This document shows positions 25,761 to 39,639 of a stretch of 64,000 nt of DNA, piece by piece. A program made the translations under genes and the position numbers. Source of the stretch: Stomorhina lunata (lineage: Eukaryota; Arthropoda; Insecta; Diptera; Rhiniidae); the NCBI GenBank assembly GCA_933228675.1, contig OW121740.1, positions 126,739,630 to 126,803,629 on the forward strand. The letters run 5' to 3'. Each line of letters begins with the position of its first letter. Positions within the stretch are counted from its first letter, which is position 1. A model generated the notes under the pieces. That model worked only from the letters and a program-made list of their open reading frames with translations, searched no databases and was not told the origin of the DNA.

Positions 25761-28700
25761 TTGAGATCACTAAAATTTTTTATCAAAAATCAAAATTTTC
25801 CATTAAAAATCAAAATTTTTCACAAAAAAACTTTAAATGGCTGTAACTTTGTTATTATGCGTTTAAACGGAAATCTAACGAAATTTTGGGATCACTAAAA
25901 TTTTTCATCAAAAATCAAAATTTTTCACAAAAAAACTTTAAATGGCTGTAACTTTGTTATTATGCGTTTAAATCGAAATCTAACGAAATTTTGGGATCAC
26001 TAAAATTTTTCATCAAAAATCAAAATTTTTCACAAAAAAACTTTAAATGGCTGTAACTTTGTTATTATGCGTTTAAACGGAAATCTAACGAAATTTTGGG
26101 ATCACTAAAATTTTTCATCAAAAATCAAAATTTTTCACAAAAAAACTTTAAATGGCTGTAACTTTGTTATTATGCGTTTAAATCGAAATCTAACGAAATT
26201 TTGGGATCACTAAAATTTTTCATCAAAAATCAAAATTTTTCACAAAAAAACTTTAAATGGCTGTAACTTTGTTATTATGCGTTTAAACGGAAATCTAACG
26301 AAATTTTGGGATCACTAAAATTTTTTAACAAAAATCAAAATTTTTCATTAAAAATCAATATTTTTCACAAAAAAAACTTTAAATGGCTGTAACTTTGTTA
26401 TTATGCGTTTAAATTGAAATCTAACGAAATTTTGGGATCACTAAAATTTTTCATCAAAAATCAAAATTTTTCATTAAAAATCAATATTTTTCACAAAAAA
26501 ACTTTAAATGGCTGTAACTTTGTTATTATGCGTTTAAATTGAAATCTAACGAAATTTTGAGATCACTAAAATTTTTTATCAAAAATCCAAATTTTCCGTT
26601 AAAAATCAAAATTTTTCACAAAAAAACTTTAAATGGCTGTAACTTTGTTATTATGCGTTTAAACGGAAATCTAACGAAATTTTGGGATCACTAAAATTTT
26701 TCATCAAAAATCAAAATTTTTCACAAAAAAACTTTAAATGGCTGTAACTTTGTTATTATGCGTTTAAATCGAAATCTAACGAAATTTTGGGATCACTAAA
26801 ATTTTTCATCAAAAATCAAAATTTTTCACAAAAAAACTTTAAATGGCTGTAACTTTGTTATTATGCGTTTAAACGGAAATCTAACGAAATTTTGGGATCA
26901 CTAAAATTTTTCATCAAAAATCAAAATTTTTCACAAAAAAACTTTAAATGGCTGTAACTTCGTTATTATGCGTTTAAATCGAAATCTAACGAAATTTTGG
27001 GATCACTAAAATTTTTCATCAAAAATAAAAATTTTTCACAAAAAAACTTTAAATGGCTGTAACTTTGTTATTATGCGTTTAAACGGAAATCTAACGAAAT
27101 TTTGGGATCACTAAAATTTTTCATCAAAAATCAAAATTTTTCATTAAAAATCAAAATTTTTCACAAAAAAACTTTAAATGGCTGTAACTTTGTTATTATG
27201 CGTTTAAACGGAAATCTAACGAAATTTTGGGATCACTAAAATTTTTCATCAAAAATCAAAATTTTCCATAAAAAATCAAAATTTTTCACAAAAAAACTTT
27301 AAATGGCTGTAACTTTGTTATTATGCGTTTAAATGGAAATCTAACGAAATTTTGGGATCACTAAAATTTTTTATCAAAAATCAAAATTTTTCATTAAAAA
27401 TCAATATTTTTCACAAAAAAGCTTTAAATGGCTGTAACTTTGTTATTATGCGTTTAAATGGAAATCTAACGAAATTTTGTGATCACTAAAATTTTTCATC
27501 AAAAATCAAAATTTTTCACAAAAAACTTTAAATGGCTGTAACTTTGTTATTATGCGTTTAAATGGAAATCTAACGAAATTTTGGGATCACTAAAATTTTT
27601 CATCAAAAATCAAAATTTTCCATAAAAAATCAAAATTTTTCACAAAAAAACTTTAAATGGCTGTAACTTTGTTATTATGCGTTTAAATGAAAATCTAACG
27701 AAATTTTGGGATCACTAAAATTTTTTAACAAAAATCAAAATTTTTCATTAAAAATCAATATTTTTCACAAAAAAAACTTTAAATGGCTGTAACTTTGTTA
27801 TTATGCGTTTAAATTGAAATCTAACGAAATTTTGGGATCACTAAAATTTTTCATCAAAAATCAAAATTTTTCATTAAAAATCAATATTTTTCACAAAAAA
27901 ACTTTAAATGGCTGTAACTTTGTTATTATGCGTTTAAATTGAAATCTAACGAAATTTTGAGATCACTAAAATTTTTTATCAAAAATCAAAATTTTCCATT
28001 AAAAATCAAAATTTTTCACAAAAAAACTTTAAATGGCTGTAACTTTGTTATTATGCGTTTAAACGGAAATCTAACGAAATTTTGGGATCACTAAAATTTT
28101 TCATCAAAAATCAAAATTTTTCACAAAAAAACTTTAAATGGCTGTAACTTTGTTATTATGCGTTTAAATCGAAATCTAACGAAATTTTGGGATCACTAAA
28201 ATTTTTCATCAAAAATCAAAATTTTTCATTAAAAATCAAAATTTTTCACAAAAAAACTTTAAATGGCTGTAACTTTGTTATTATGCGTTTAAACGGAAAT
28301 CTAACGAAATTTTGGGATCACTAAAATTTTTTATCAAAAATCAAAATTTTTCGTTAAAAATCAATATTTTTCACAAAAAAACTTTAAATGGCTGTAACTT
28401 TGTTATTATGCGTTTAAATGGAAATCTAACGAAATTTTGGGATCACTAAAATTTTTCATCAAAAATCAAAATTTTCCATAAAAAATCAAAATTTTACACA
28501 AAAAAACTTTAAATGGCTGTAACTTTGTTATTATGCGTTTAAATGGAAATCTAACGAAATTTTGGGATCACTAAAATTTTTTATCAAAAATCAAAATTTT
28601 TCATTAAAAATCAATATTTTTCACAAAAAAACTTTAAATGGCTGTAACTTTGTTATTATGCGTTTAAATGGAAATCTAACGAAATTTTGGGATCACTAAA

Positions 28701-31700
28701 ATTTTTCATCAAAAACTAAAATTTTTCACAAAAAACTTAAAATGGCTGTAACTTTGTTATTATGCGTTTAAATGGAAATCTAACGAAATTTTGGGATCAC
28801 TAAAATTTTTCATCAAAAATCAAAATTTTTCACAAAAAAACTTTAAATGTCTGTAACTTTGTTATTATGCGTTTAAATGGAAATCTAACGAAATTTTGGG
28901 ATCACTAAAATTTTTCATCAAAAATTAAAATTTTTCACAAAAAACTTAAAATGGCTGTAACTTTGTTATTATGCGTTTAAATGGAAATCTAACGAAATTT
29001 TGGGATCACTAAAATTTTTTATCAAAAATCAAAATTTTTCATTAAAAATCAAAATTTTTCACAGAAAAAACTAAAATTTTTCATCAAAACCTAAATTTTC
29101 TATAAAAAATCAAAATTTTAAAAAAAAACTTTAAATGGCTGTAACTTTGTTATTATGCGTTTAAATGGAAATCTAACGAAATTTTGGGATCACTAAAATT
29201 TTTCATCAAAAATCAAAATTTTCCATAAAAAATCAAAATTTTTCACAAAAAAACTTTAAATGGCTGTAACTTTGTTATTATGCGTTTAAATGGAAATCTA
29301 ACGAAATTTTGGGATCACTAAAATTTTTCATCAAAAATTAAAATTTTTCACAAAAAACTTAAAATGGCTGTAACTTTGTTATTATGCGTTTAAATGGAAA
29401 TCTAACGAAATTTTGGGATCACTAAAATTTTTTATCAAAAATCAAAATTTTTCATTAAAAATCAAAATTTTTCACAGAAAAAACTAAAATTTTTCATCAA
29501 AACCTAAATTTTCTATAAAAAATCAAAATTTTTAAAAAAAACTTTAAATGGCTGTAACTTTGTTATTATGCGTTTAAATGGAAATCTAACGAAATTTTGG
29601 GATCACTAAAATTTTTCATCAAAAATCAAAATTTTCCATAAAAAATCAAAATTTTCACAAAAAAACTTTAAATGGCTGTAACTTTGTTCTTATGCGTTTA
29701 AATGGAAATCTAACGAAATTTTGGGATCCCTAAAATTTTTTATCAAAAATCAAAATTTTTCATTAAAAATCAATATTTTTCACAAAAAAGCTTTAAATGG
29801 CTGTAACTTTGTTATTATGCGTTTAAATGGAAATCTAACGAAATTTTGGGATTCCTAAAATTTTTTATCAATCAAATCAACATTTTTCACAAAAAAACTT
29901 TAAATGGCTGTAACTTTGTTATTATGCGTTTAAATGGAAATCTAACGAAATTTTGGGATCACTAAAATTTTTTATCAAAAATCAAAATTTTTCATTAAAA
30001 ATCAATATTTTTCACAAAAAACTTTAAATGGCTGTAACTTTGTTATTATGCGTTTAAATGGAAATCTAACGAAATTTTGGGATCACTAAAATTTTTCATC
30101 AAAAATCAAAATTTTTCACAAAAAAACTTAAATGTCTGTAACTTTGTTATTATGCGTTTAAATGGAAATCTAACGAAATTTTGGGATCACTAAAATTTTT
30201 CATCAAAATTAAAATTTTTCACAAAAAACTTAAAATGGCTGTAACTTTGTTATTATGCGTTTAAATGGAAATCTAACGAAATTTTGGGATCACTAAAATT
30301 TTTTATCAAAAATCAAAATTTTTCATTAAAAATCAATATTTTTCACAAAAAAACTTTAAATGGCTGTAACTTTGTTATTATGCGTTTAAATGGAAATCTA
30401 ACGAAATTTTGGGATCACTAAAATTTTTTATCAAAAATCAAAATTTTTCATTAAAAATCAATATTTTTCACAAAAAAGCTTTAAATGGCTGTAACTTTGT
30501 TATTATGCGTTTAAATGGAAATCTAACGAAATTTTGGGATCACTAAAATTTTTTATCAAAAATCAAAATTTTTCATTAAAAATCAATATTTTTCACAAAA
30601 AAAACTTTAAATGGCTGTAACTTTGTTATTATGCGTTTAAATGGAAATCTAACGAAATTTTGGGATCCCTAAAATTTTTTTATCAAAAATCAAAATTTTT
30701 CATTAAAAATCAATATTTTTCACAAAAAAAACTTTAAATGGCTGTAACTTTGTTATTATGCGTTTAAATGGAAATCTAACGAAATTTTGGGATCACTAAA
30801 ATTTTTTATCAAAAATCAAAATTTTTCATTAAAAATCAAAATTTTTCACAGAAAAAACTAAAATTTTTCATCAAAACCTAAATTTTCTATAAAAAATCAA
30901 AATTTTAAAAAAAAACTTTAAATGGCTGTAACTTTGTTATTATGCGTTTAAATGGAAATCTAACGAAATTTTGGGATCACTAAAATTTTTCATCAAAAAT
31001 CAAAATTTTCCATAAAAAATCAAAATTTTTCACAAAAAAACTTTAAATGGCTGTAACTTTGTTATTATGCGTTTAAATGGAAATCTAACGAAATTTTGGG
31101 ATCACTAAAATTTTTTATCAAAAATCAAAATTTTTCATTAAAAATCAATATTTTTCACAAAAAAAACTTTAAATGGCTGTAACTTTGTTATTATGCGTTT
31201 AAATGGAAATCTAACGAAATTTTGGGATCACTAAAATTTTTTATCAAAAATCAAAATTTTTCATTAAAAATCAAAATTTTTCACAGAAAAAACTAAAATT
31301 TTTCATCAAAACCTAAATTTTCTATAAAAAATCAAAATTTTTAAAAAAAACTTTAAATGGCTGTAACTTTGTTATTATGCGTTTAAATGGAAATCTAACG
31401 AAATTTTGGGATCCCTAAAATTTTTTATCAAAAATCAAAATTTTTCATTAAAAATCAATATTTTTCACAAAAAAAGCTTTAAATGGCTGTAACTTTGTTA
31501 TTATGCGTTTTAAATGGAAATCTAACGAAATTTTGGGATCCCTAAAATTTTTTATCAATCAAATCAACATTTTTCACAAAAAAACTTTAAATGGCTGTAA
31601 CTTTGTTATTATGCGTTTAAATGGAAATCTAACGAAATTTTGGGATCACTAAAATTTTTTATCAAAAATCAAAATTTTTCATTAAAAAATCAATATTTTT

Positions 31701-32469
31701 CACAAAAAAAACTTTAAATGGCTGTAACTTTGTTATTATGCGTTAAAATGGAAATCTAACGAAATTTTGGGATCACTAACATTTTTCATCAAAAATCAAA
31801 ATTTTCCATAAATATCAAAATTTTTCACAAAAACTTTAAATGGCTGTAACTTTGTTATTATGCGTTTAAATGGAAATCTAACGAAATTTTGGGATCCCTA
31901 AAATTTTTTATCAAGAATCAAAATTTTTCATTAAAAATCAATATTTTTCACAAAAAAACTTTAAATGGCTGTAACTTTGTTATTATGCGTTTAAATGGAA
32001 ATCTAACGAAATTTTGGGATCACTAAAATTTTTTATCAAAAATCAAAATTTTTCATTAAAAATCAATATTTTTCACAAAAAAACTTTAAATGGCTGTAAC
32101 TTTGTTATTATGCGTTTAAATGGAAATCTAACGAAATTTTGGGATCACTAAAATTTTTTATCAAAAATCAAAATTTTTCATTAAAAATCAATATTTTTCA
32201 CAAAAAAAACTTTAAATGGCTGTAACTTTGTTATTATGCGTTTAAATGGAAATCTAACGAAATTTTGGGATCACTAAAATATTTTATCAAAAATCAAAAT
32301 TTTTCATTAAAAATCAATATTTTTCACAAAAAAGCTTTAAATGGCTGTAACTTTGTTATTATGCGTTTAAATGGAGATCTAACGAAATTTTGGGATCACT
32401 AAAATTTTTCATCAAAAATCAAAATTTTCCATAAAAAATCAAAATTTTCACAAAAAAACTTTAAATGGC

Positions 32470-32669
32470 NNNNNNNNNNNNNNNNNNNNNNNNNNNNNNN
32501 NNNNNNNNNNNNNNNNNNNNNNNNNNNNNNNNNNNNNNNNNNNNNNNNNNNNNNNNNNNNNNNNNNNNNNNNNNNNNNNNNNNNNNNNNNNNNNNNNNNN
32601 NNNNNNNNNNNNNNNNNNNNNNNNNNNNNNNNNNNNNNNNNNNNNNNNNNNNNNNNNNNNNNNNNNNNN
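32470..32669. other. Assembly gap, 200 N
   Basis: Exactly 200 undetermined bases inside the satellite. Translations crossing it are meaningless. Satellite resumes on the right with a variant (AATGACTGTA at 32,721) that recurs at 34,331, so the gap lies at the start of a higher-order unit, where an assembler would be expected to fail. True length unknown. Confidence 0.99.
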
Positions 32670-34867
32670 AAAAATCAAAAATTTCCATAAAAAATCAAAA
32701 TTTTTCACAAAAAAACTTTAAATGACTGTAACTTTGTTATTATGCGTTTAAATGGAAATCTAACGAAATTTTGGGATCACTAAAATTTTTTATCAAAAAT
32801 CAAAATTTTTCATTAAAAATCAATATTTTTCACAAAAAAAAACTTTAAATGGCTGTAACTTTGTTATTATGCGTTTAAATGGAAATCTAACGAAATTTTG
32901 GGATCACTAAAATTTTTTATCAAAAATCAAAATTTTTCATTAAAAATCAAAATTTTTCACAAAAAAAACTTTAAATGGCTGTAACTTTGTTATTATGCGT
33001 TTAAATGGAAATCTAACGAAATTTTGGGATCACTAAAATTTTTTATCAAAAATCAAAATTTTTCATTAAAAATCTATATTTTTCACAAAAAAACTTTAAA
33101 TGGCTGTAACTTTGTTATTATGCGTTTAAATGGAAATCTAACGAAATTTTGGGATCACTAAAATTTTTCATCAAAAATCAAAAATTTGCAGAAAAAATCA
33201 AAATTTTTCACAAAAAAACTTTAAATGGCTGTAACTTTGTTATTATGCGTTTAAATGGAGATCTAACGAAATTTTGGGATCACTAAAATTTTTCATCAAA
33301 AATCAAAATTTTCCATAAAAAATCAAAATTTTTCACTAAAAAACTCTAAATGGCTGTAACTTTGTTATTATGCGTTTAAATGGAAATCTAACGAAATTTT
33401 GGGATCACTAAAATTTTTTATCAAAAATCAAAATTTTTCATTAAAAATCAAAATTTTTCACAAAAAAACTTTAAATGGCTGTAACTTTGTTATTATGCGT
33501 TTAAATGGAAATCTAACGAAATTTTGGGATCACTAAAATTTTTTATCAAAAATCAAAATTTTTCATTAAAAATCAATATTTTTCACAAAAAAAACTTTAA
33601 ATGGCTGTAACTTTGTTATTATGCGTTTAAATGGAAATCTAACGAAATTTTGGGATCACTAAAATTTTTCATCAAAAATCAAAAATTTCCATAAAAAATC
33701 AAAATTTTTCACAAAAAAACTTTAAATGGCTGTAACTTTGTTATTATGCGTTTAAATGGAGATCTAACGAAATTTTGGGATCACTAAAATTTTTCATCAA
33801 AAATCAAAATTTTCCATAAAAAATCAAAATTTTTCACTAAAAAACTCTAAATGGCTGTAACTTTGTTATTATGCGTTTAAATGGAAATCTAACGAAATTT
33901 TGGGATCACTAAAATTTTTTATCAAAAATAAAAATTTTTCATTAAAAATCAAAATTTTTCACAAAAAAAACTTTAAATGGCTGTAACTTTGTTATTATGC
34001 GTTTAAATGGAAATCTAACGAAATTTTGGGATCACTAAAATTTTTTATCAAAAATCAAAATTTTTCATTAAAAATCAAAATTTTTCACAAAAAAACTTTA
34101 AATGGCTGTAACTTTGTTATTATGCGTTTAAATGGAAATCTAACGAAATTTTGGGATCACTAAAATTTTTCATCAAAAATCAAAATTTTTCACAAAAAAA
34201 TTTTAAATGGCTGTAACTTTGTTATTATGCGTTTAAATGGAAATCTAACGAAATTTTGGGATCACTAAAATTTTTCATCAAAAATCAAAAATTTCCATAA
34301 AAAATCAAAATTTTTCACAAAAAAACTTTAAATGACTGTAACTTTGTTATTATGCGTTTAAATGGAAATCTAACGAAATTTTGGGATCACTAAAATTTTT
34401 TATCAAAAATCAAAATTTTTCATTAAAAATCAATATTTTTCACAAAAAAAAACTTTAAATGGCTGTAACTTTGTTATTATGCGTTTAAATGGAAATCTAA
34501 CGAAATTTTGGGATCACTAAAATTTTTTATCAAAAATCAAAATTTTTCATTAAAAATCAAAATTTTTCACAAAAAAAACTTTAAATGGCTGTAACTTTGT
34601 TATTATGCGTTTAAATGGAAATCTAACGAAATTTTGGGATCACTAAAATTTTTTATCAAAAATCAAAATTTTTCATTAAAAATCTATATTTTTCACAAAA
34701 AAACTTTAAATGGCTGTAACTTTGTTATTATGCGTTTAAATGGAAATCTAACGAAATTTTGGGATCACTAAAATTTTTCATCAAAAATCAAAAATTTGCA
34801 GAAAAAATCAAAATTTTTCACAAAAAAACTTTAAATGGCTGTAACTTTGTTATTATGCGTTTAAATG
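32670..34867 (+). repeat. Higher-order repeat with 1,610-bp offset
   Basis: 32,670-33,257 matches 34,280-34,867. Tags are AATGACTGTA (32,721 and 34,331) and TCTATATT (33,073 and 34,683). The match ends where the left copy reads GGAGATCTAACG and the right copy GGAAATCTAAAG. Within this stretch a smaller unit with GGAGATC recurs 511 bp apart (about 33,257 and 33,768). Confidence 0.8.
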
Positions 34868-37800
34868 GAAATCTAAAGAAATTTTGGGATCACTAAAATT
34901 TTTCATCAAAAATCAAAAATTTCCATAAAAAATCAAAATTTGTCACAAAAAAACTTTAAATGGCTGTAACTTTGTTATTATGCATTTAAATGGAAATCTA
35001 ACGAAATTTTGGGATCACTAAAATTTTTCATCAAAAATCAAAAATTTCCATAAAAAATCAAAATTTGTCACAAAAAAACTTTAAATGGCTGTAACTTTGT
35101 TATTATGCGTTTAAATGGAAATCTAACGAAATTTTGGGATCACTAAAATTTTTCATCAAAAATCAAAAATTTCCATAAAAAATCAAAATTTGTCACAAAA
35201 AAACTTTAAATGGCTGTAACTTTGTTATTATGCGTTTAAATGGAAATCTAACGAAATTTTGGGATCACTAAAATTTTTTATCAAAAATCAAAATTTTTCA
35301 TTAAAAATCTATATTTTTCACAAAAAAACTTTAAATGGCTGTAACTTTGTTATTATGCGTTTAAATGGAAATCTAACGAAATTTTGGGATCACTAAAATT
35401 TTTCATCAAAAATCAAAAATTTCCATAAAAAATCAAAATTTTTCACAAAAAAAACTTTAAATGGCTGTAACTTTGTTATTATGCGTTTAAATGAAAATCT
35501 AACGAAATTTTGGAATCACTAAAATTTTTCATCAAAAATCAAAATTTTCCATAAAAATCAAAATTTTTCAAAAAAAAAACTTTAAATGGCTGTAACTTTG
35601 TTATTATGCGTTTAAATGGAAATCTAACGAAATTTTGGGATCACTAAAATATTTCATCAAAAATCAAAATTTTCCATAAAAATCAAAATTTTTCACAAAA
35701 AAAACTAAAATTTTTCATCAAAAACCAAAATTTTCCATAAAAAATCAAAATTTTTCACAAAAAAACTTTAAATGGCTGTAACTTTGTTATTATGCGTTTA
35801 AATGGAAATCTAACGAAATTTTGGGATCACTAAAATTTTTCATCAAAAATCAAAATTTTCCATAAAATCAAAATTTTTCACAAAAAAACTTTAAATGGCT
35901 GTAACTTTGTTATTATGCGTTTAAATGGAAATCTAACGAAATTTTGGGATCACTAACATTTTTTATCAAAAATCGAAATTTTTCATTACAAATCAATATT
36001 TTTCACAAAAAAAACTTTAAATGGCTGTAACTTTGTTATTATGCGTTTAAATGGAAATCTAACGAAATTTTGGGATCACTAAAATTTTTCATCAAAAATC
36101 AAAATTTTCCCTAAAAAATCAAAATTTTTCACAAAAAAAACTTTAAATGGCTGTAACTTTGTTATTATGCGTTTAAATGGAAATCTAACGAAATTTTGGG
36201 ATCACTAAAATTGTTTATCAAAAATCAAAATTTTTCATTAAAACTCAATATTTTTCACAAAAAAACTTTAAATGGCTGTAACTTTGTTATTATGCGTTTA
36301 AATGGAAATCTAACGAAATTTTGGGATCACTAAAATTTTTCATCAAAAATCAAAAATTTCCATAAAAAATCAAAATTTGTCACAAAAAAACTTTAAATGG
36401 CTGTAACTTTGTTATTATGCGTTTAAATGGAAATCTAACGAAATTTTGGGATCACTAAAATTTTTCATCAAAAATCAAAAATTTCCATAAAAAATCAAAA
36501 TTTGTCACAAAAAAACTTTAAATGGCTGTAACTTTGTTATTATGCGTTTAAATGGAAATCTAACGAAATTTTGGGATCACTAAAATTTTTTATCAAAAAT
36601 CAAAATTTTTCATTAAAAATCTATATTTTTCACAAAAAAACTTTAAATGGCTGTAACTTTGTTATTATGCGTTTAAATGGAAATCTAACGAAATTTTGGG
36701 ATCACTAAAATTTTTCATCAAAAATCAAAAATTTCCATAAAAAATCAAAATTTTTCACAAAAAAAACTTTAAATGGCTGTAACTTTGTTATTATGCGTTT
36801 AAATGAAAATCTAACGAAATTTTGGAATCACTAAAATTTTTCATCAAAAATCAAAATTTTCCATAAAAATCAAAATTTTTCAAAAAAAACTTTAAATGGC
36901 TGTAACTTTGTTATTATGCGTTCAAATGGAAATCTAACGAAATTTTGGGATCACTAAAATATTTCATCAAAAATCAAAATTTTCCATAAAAATCAAAATT
37001 TTTCACAAAAAAAACTAAAATTTTTCATCAAAAACCAAAATTTTCCATAAAAAATCAAAATTTTTCACAAAAAAACTTTAAATGGCTGTAACTTTGTTAT
37101 TATGCGTTTAAATGGAAATCTAACGAAATTTTGGGATCACTAAAATTTTTCATCAAAAATCAAAATTTTCCATAAAAATCAAAATTTTTCACAAAAAAAC
37201 TTTAAATGGCTGTAACTTTGTTATTATGCGTTTAAATGGAAATCTAACGAAATTTTGGGATCACTAACATTTTTTATCAAAAATCGAAATTTTTCATTAC
37301 AAATCAATATTTTTCACAAAAAAAACTTTAAATGGCTGTAACTTTGTTATTATGCGTTTAAATGGAAATCTAACGAAATTTTGGGATCACTAAAATTTTT
37401 CATCAAAAATCAAAATTTTTCACAAAAAAACTTTAAATGGCTGTAACTTTGTTATTATGCGTTTAAATCGAAATCTAACAAAATTTTGGGATCACTAACA
37501 TTTTTTATCAAAAATCAAAATTTTTCATTACAAATCAATATTTTTCACAAAAAAAACTTTAAATGGCTGTAACTTTGTTATTATGCGTTTAAATGGAAAT
37601 CTAACGAAATTTTGGGATCACTAAAATTTTTCATCAAAAATCAAAATTTTCCCTAAAAAATCAAAATTTTTCACAAAAAAACTTTAAATGGCTGTAACTT
37701 TGTTATTATGCGTTTAAATGGAAATCTAACGAAATTTTGGGATCACTAAAATTGTTTATCAAAAATCAAAATTTTTCATTAAAACTCAATATTTTTCACA

Positions 37801-39639
37801 AAAAAACTTTAAATGGCTGTAACTTTGTTATTATGCGTTTAAATGGAAATCTAACGAAATTTTGGGATCACTAAAATTTTTCATCAAAAATCAAAATTTT
37901 CCCTAAAAAATCAAAATTTTTCACAAAAAAACTTTAAATGGCTGTAACTTTGTTATTATGCGTTTAAATGGAAATCTAACGAAATTTTGGGATCACTAAA
38001 ATTGTTTATCAAAAATCAAAATTTTTCATTAAAACTCAATATTTTTCACAAAAAAACTTTAAATGGCTGTAACTTTGTTATTATGCGTTTAAATGGAAAT
38101 CTAACGAAATTTTGGGATCACTAAAATTTTTCATCAAAAATCAAAAATTTCCATAAAAAATCAAAATTTGTCACAAAAAAACTTTAAATGGCTGTAACTT
38201 TGTTATTATGCGTTTAAATGGAAATCTAACGAAATTTTGGGATCACTAAAATTTTTCATCAAAAATCAAAAATTTCCATAAAAAATCAAAATTTGTCACA
38301 AAAAAACTTTAAATGGCTGTAACATTGTTATTATGCGTTTAAATGGAAATCTAACGAAATTTTGGGATCACTAAAATTTTTTATCAAAAATCAAAATTTT
38401 TCATTAAAAATCTATATTTTTCACAAAAAAACTTTAAATGGCTGTAACTTTGTTATTATGCGTTTAAATGGAAATCTAACGAAATTTTGGGATCACTAAA
38501 ATTTTTCATCAAAAATCAAAAATTTCCATAAAAAATCAAAATTTTTCACAAAAAAAACTTTAAATGGCTGTAACTTTGTTATTATGCGTTTAAATGAAAA
38601 TCTAACGAAATTTTGGAATCACTAAAATTTTTCATCAAAAATCAAAATTTTCCATAAAAATCAAAATTTTTCAAAAAAAACTTTAAATGGCTGTAACTTT
38701 GTTATTATGCGTTTAAATGGAAATCTAACGAAATTTTGGGATCACTAAAATATTTCATCAAAAATCAAAATTTTCCATAAAAATCAAAATTTTTCACAAA
38801 AAAAACTAAAATTTTTCATCAAAAACCAAAATTTTCCATAAAAAATCAAAATTTTTCACAAAAAAACTTTAAATGGCTGTAACTTTGTTATTATGCGTTT
38901 AAATGGAAATCTAACGAAATTTTGGGATCACTAAAATTTTTCATCAAAAATCAAAATTTTCCATAAAAATCAAAATTTTTCACAAAAAAACTTTAAATGG
39001 CTGTAACTTTGTTATTATGCGTTTAAATGGAAATCTAACGAAATTTTGGGATCACTAAAATTTTTTATCAAAAATCAAAATTTTTCACAAAAAAAACTTT
39101 AAATGGCTGTAACTTTGTTATTATGCGTTTAAATGGAAATCTAACGAAATTTTGGGATCACTAACATTTTTTATCAAAAATCGAAATTTTTCATTACAAA
39201 TCAATATTTTTCACAAAAAAAACTTTAAATGGCTGTAACTTTGTTATTATGCGTTTAAATGGAAATCTAACGAAATTTTGGGATCACTAAAATTTTTTAT
39301 CAAAAATCAAAATTTTTCACAAAAAAAACTTTAAATGGCTGTAACTTTGTTATTATGCGTTTAAATGGAAATCTAACGAAATTTTGGGATCACTAAAATT
39401 TTTCATCAAAAATCAAAATTTTCCATAAAAAATCAAAATTTTTCACAAAAAAACTTTAAATGGCTGTAACTTTGTTATTATGCGTTTAAATGGAAATCTA
39501 ACGAAATTTTGGGATCACTAAAATTTTTCATCAAAAATCAAAATTTTCCATAAAAAATCAAAATTTTTCACAAAAAAACTTTAAATGGCTGTAACTTTGT
39601 CATTATGCGTTTAAATGGAAATCTAACGAAATTTTGGGA

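Noticed and set aside
32448..32725. Reading frames across the N gap
   Set aside because: Made of undetermined bases.
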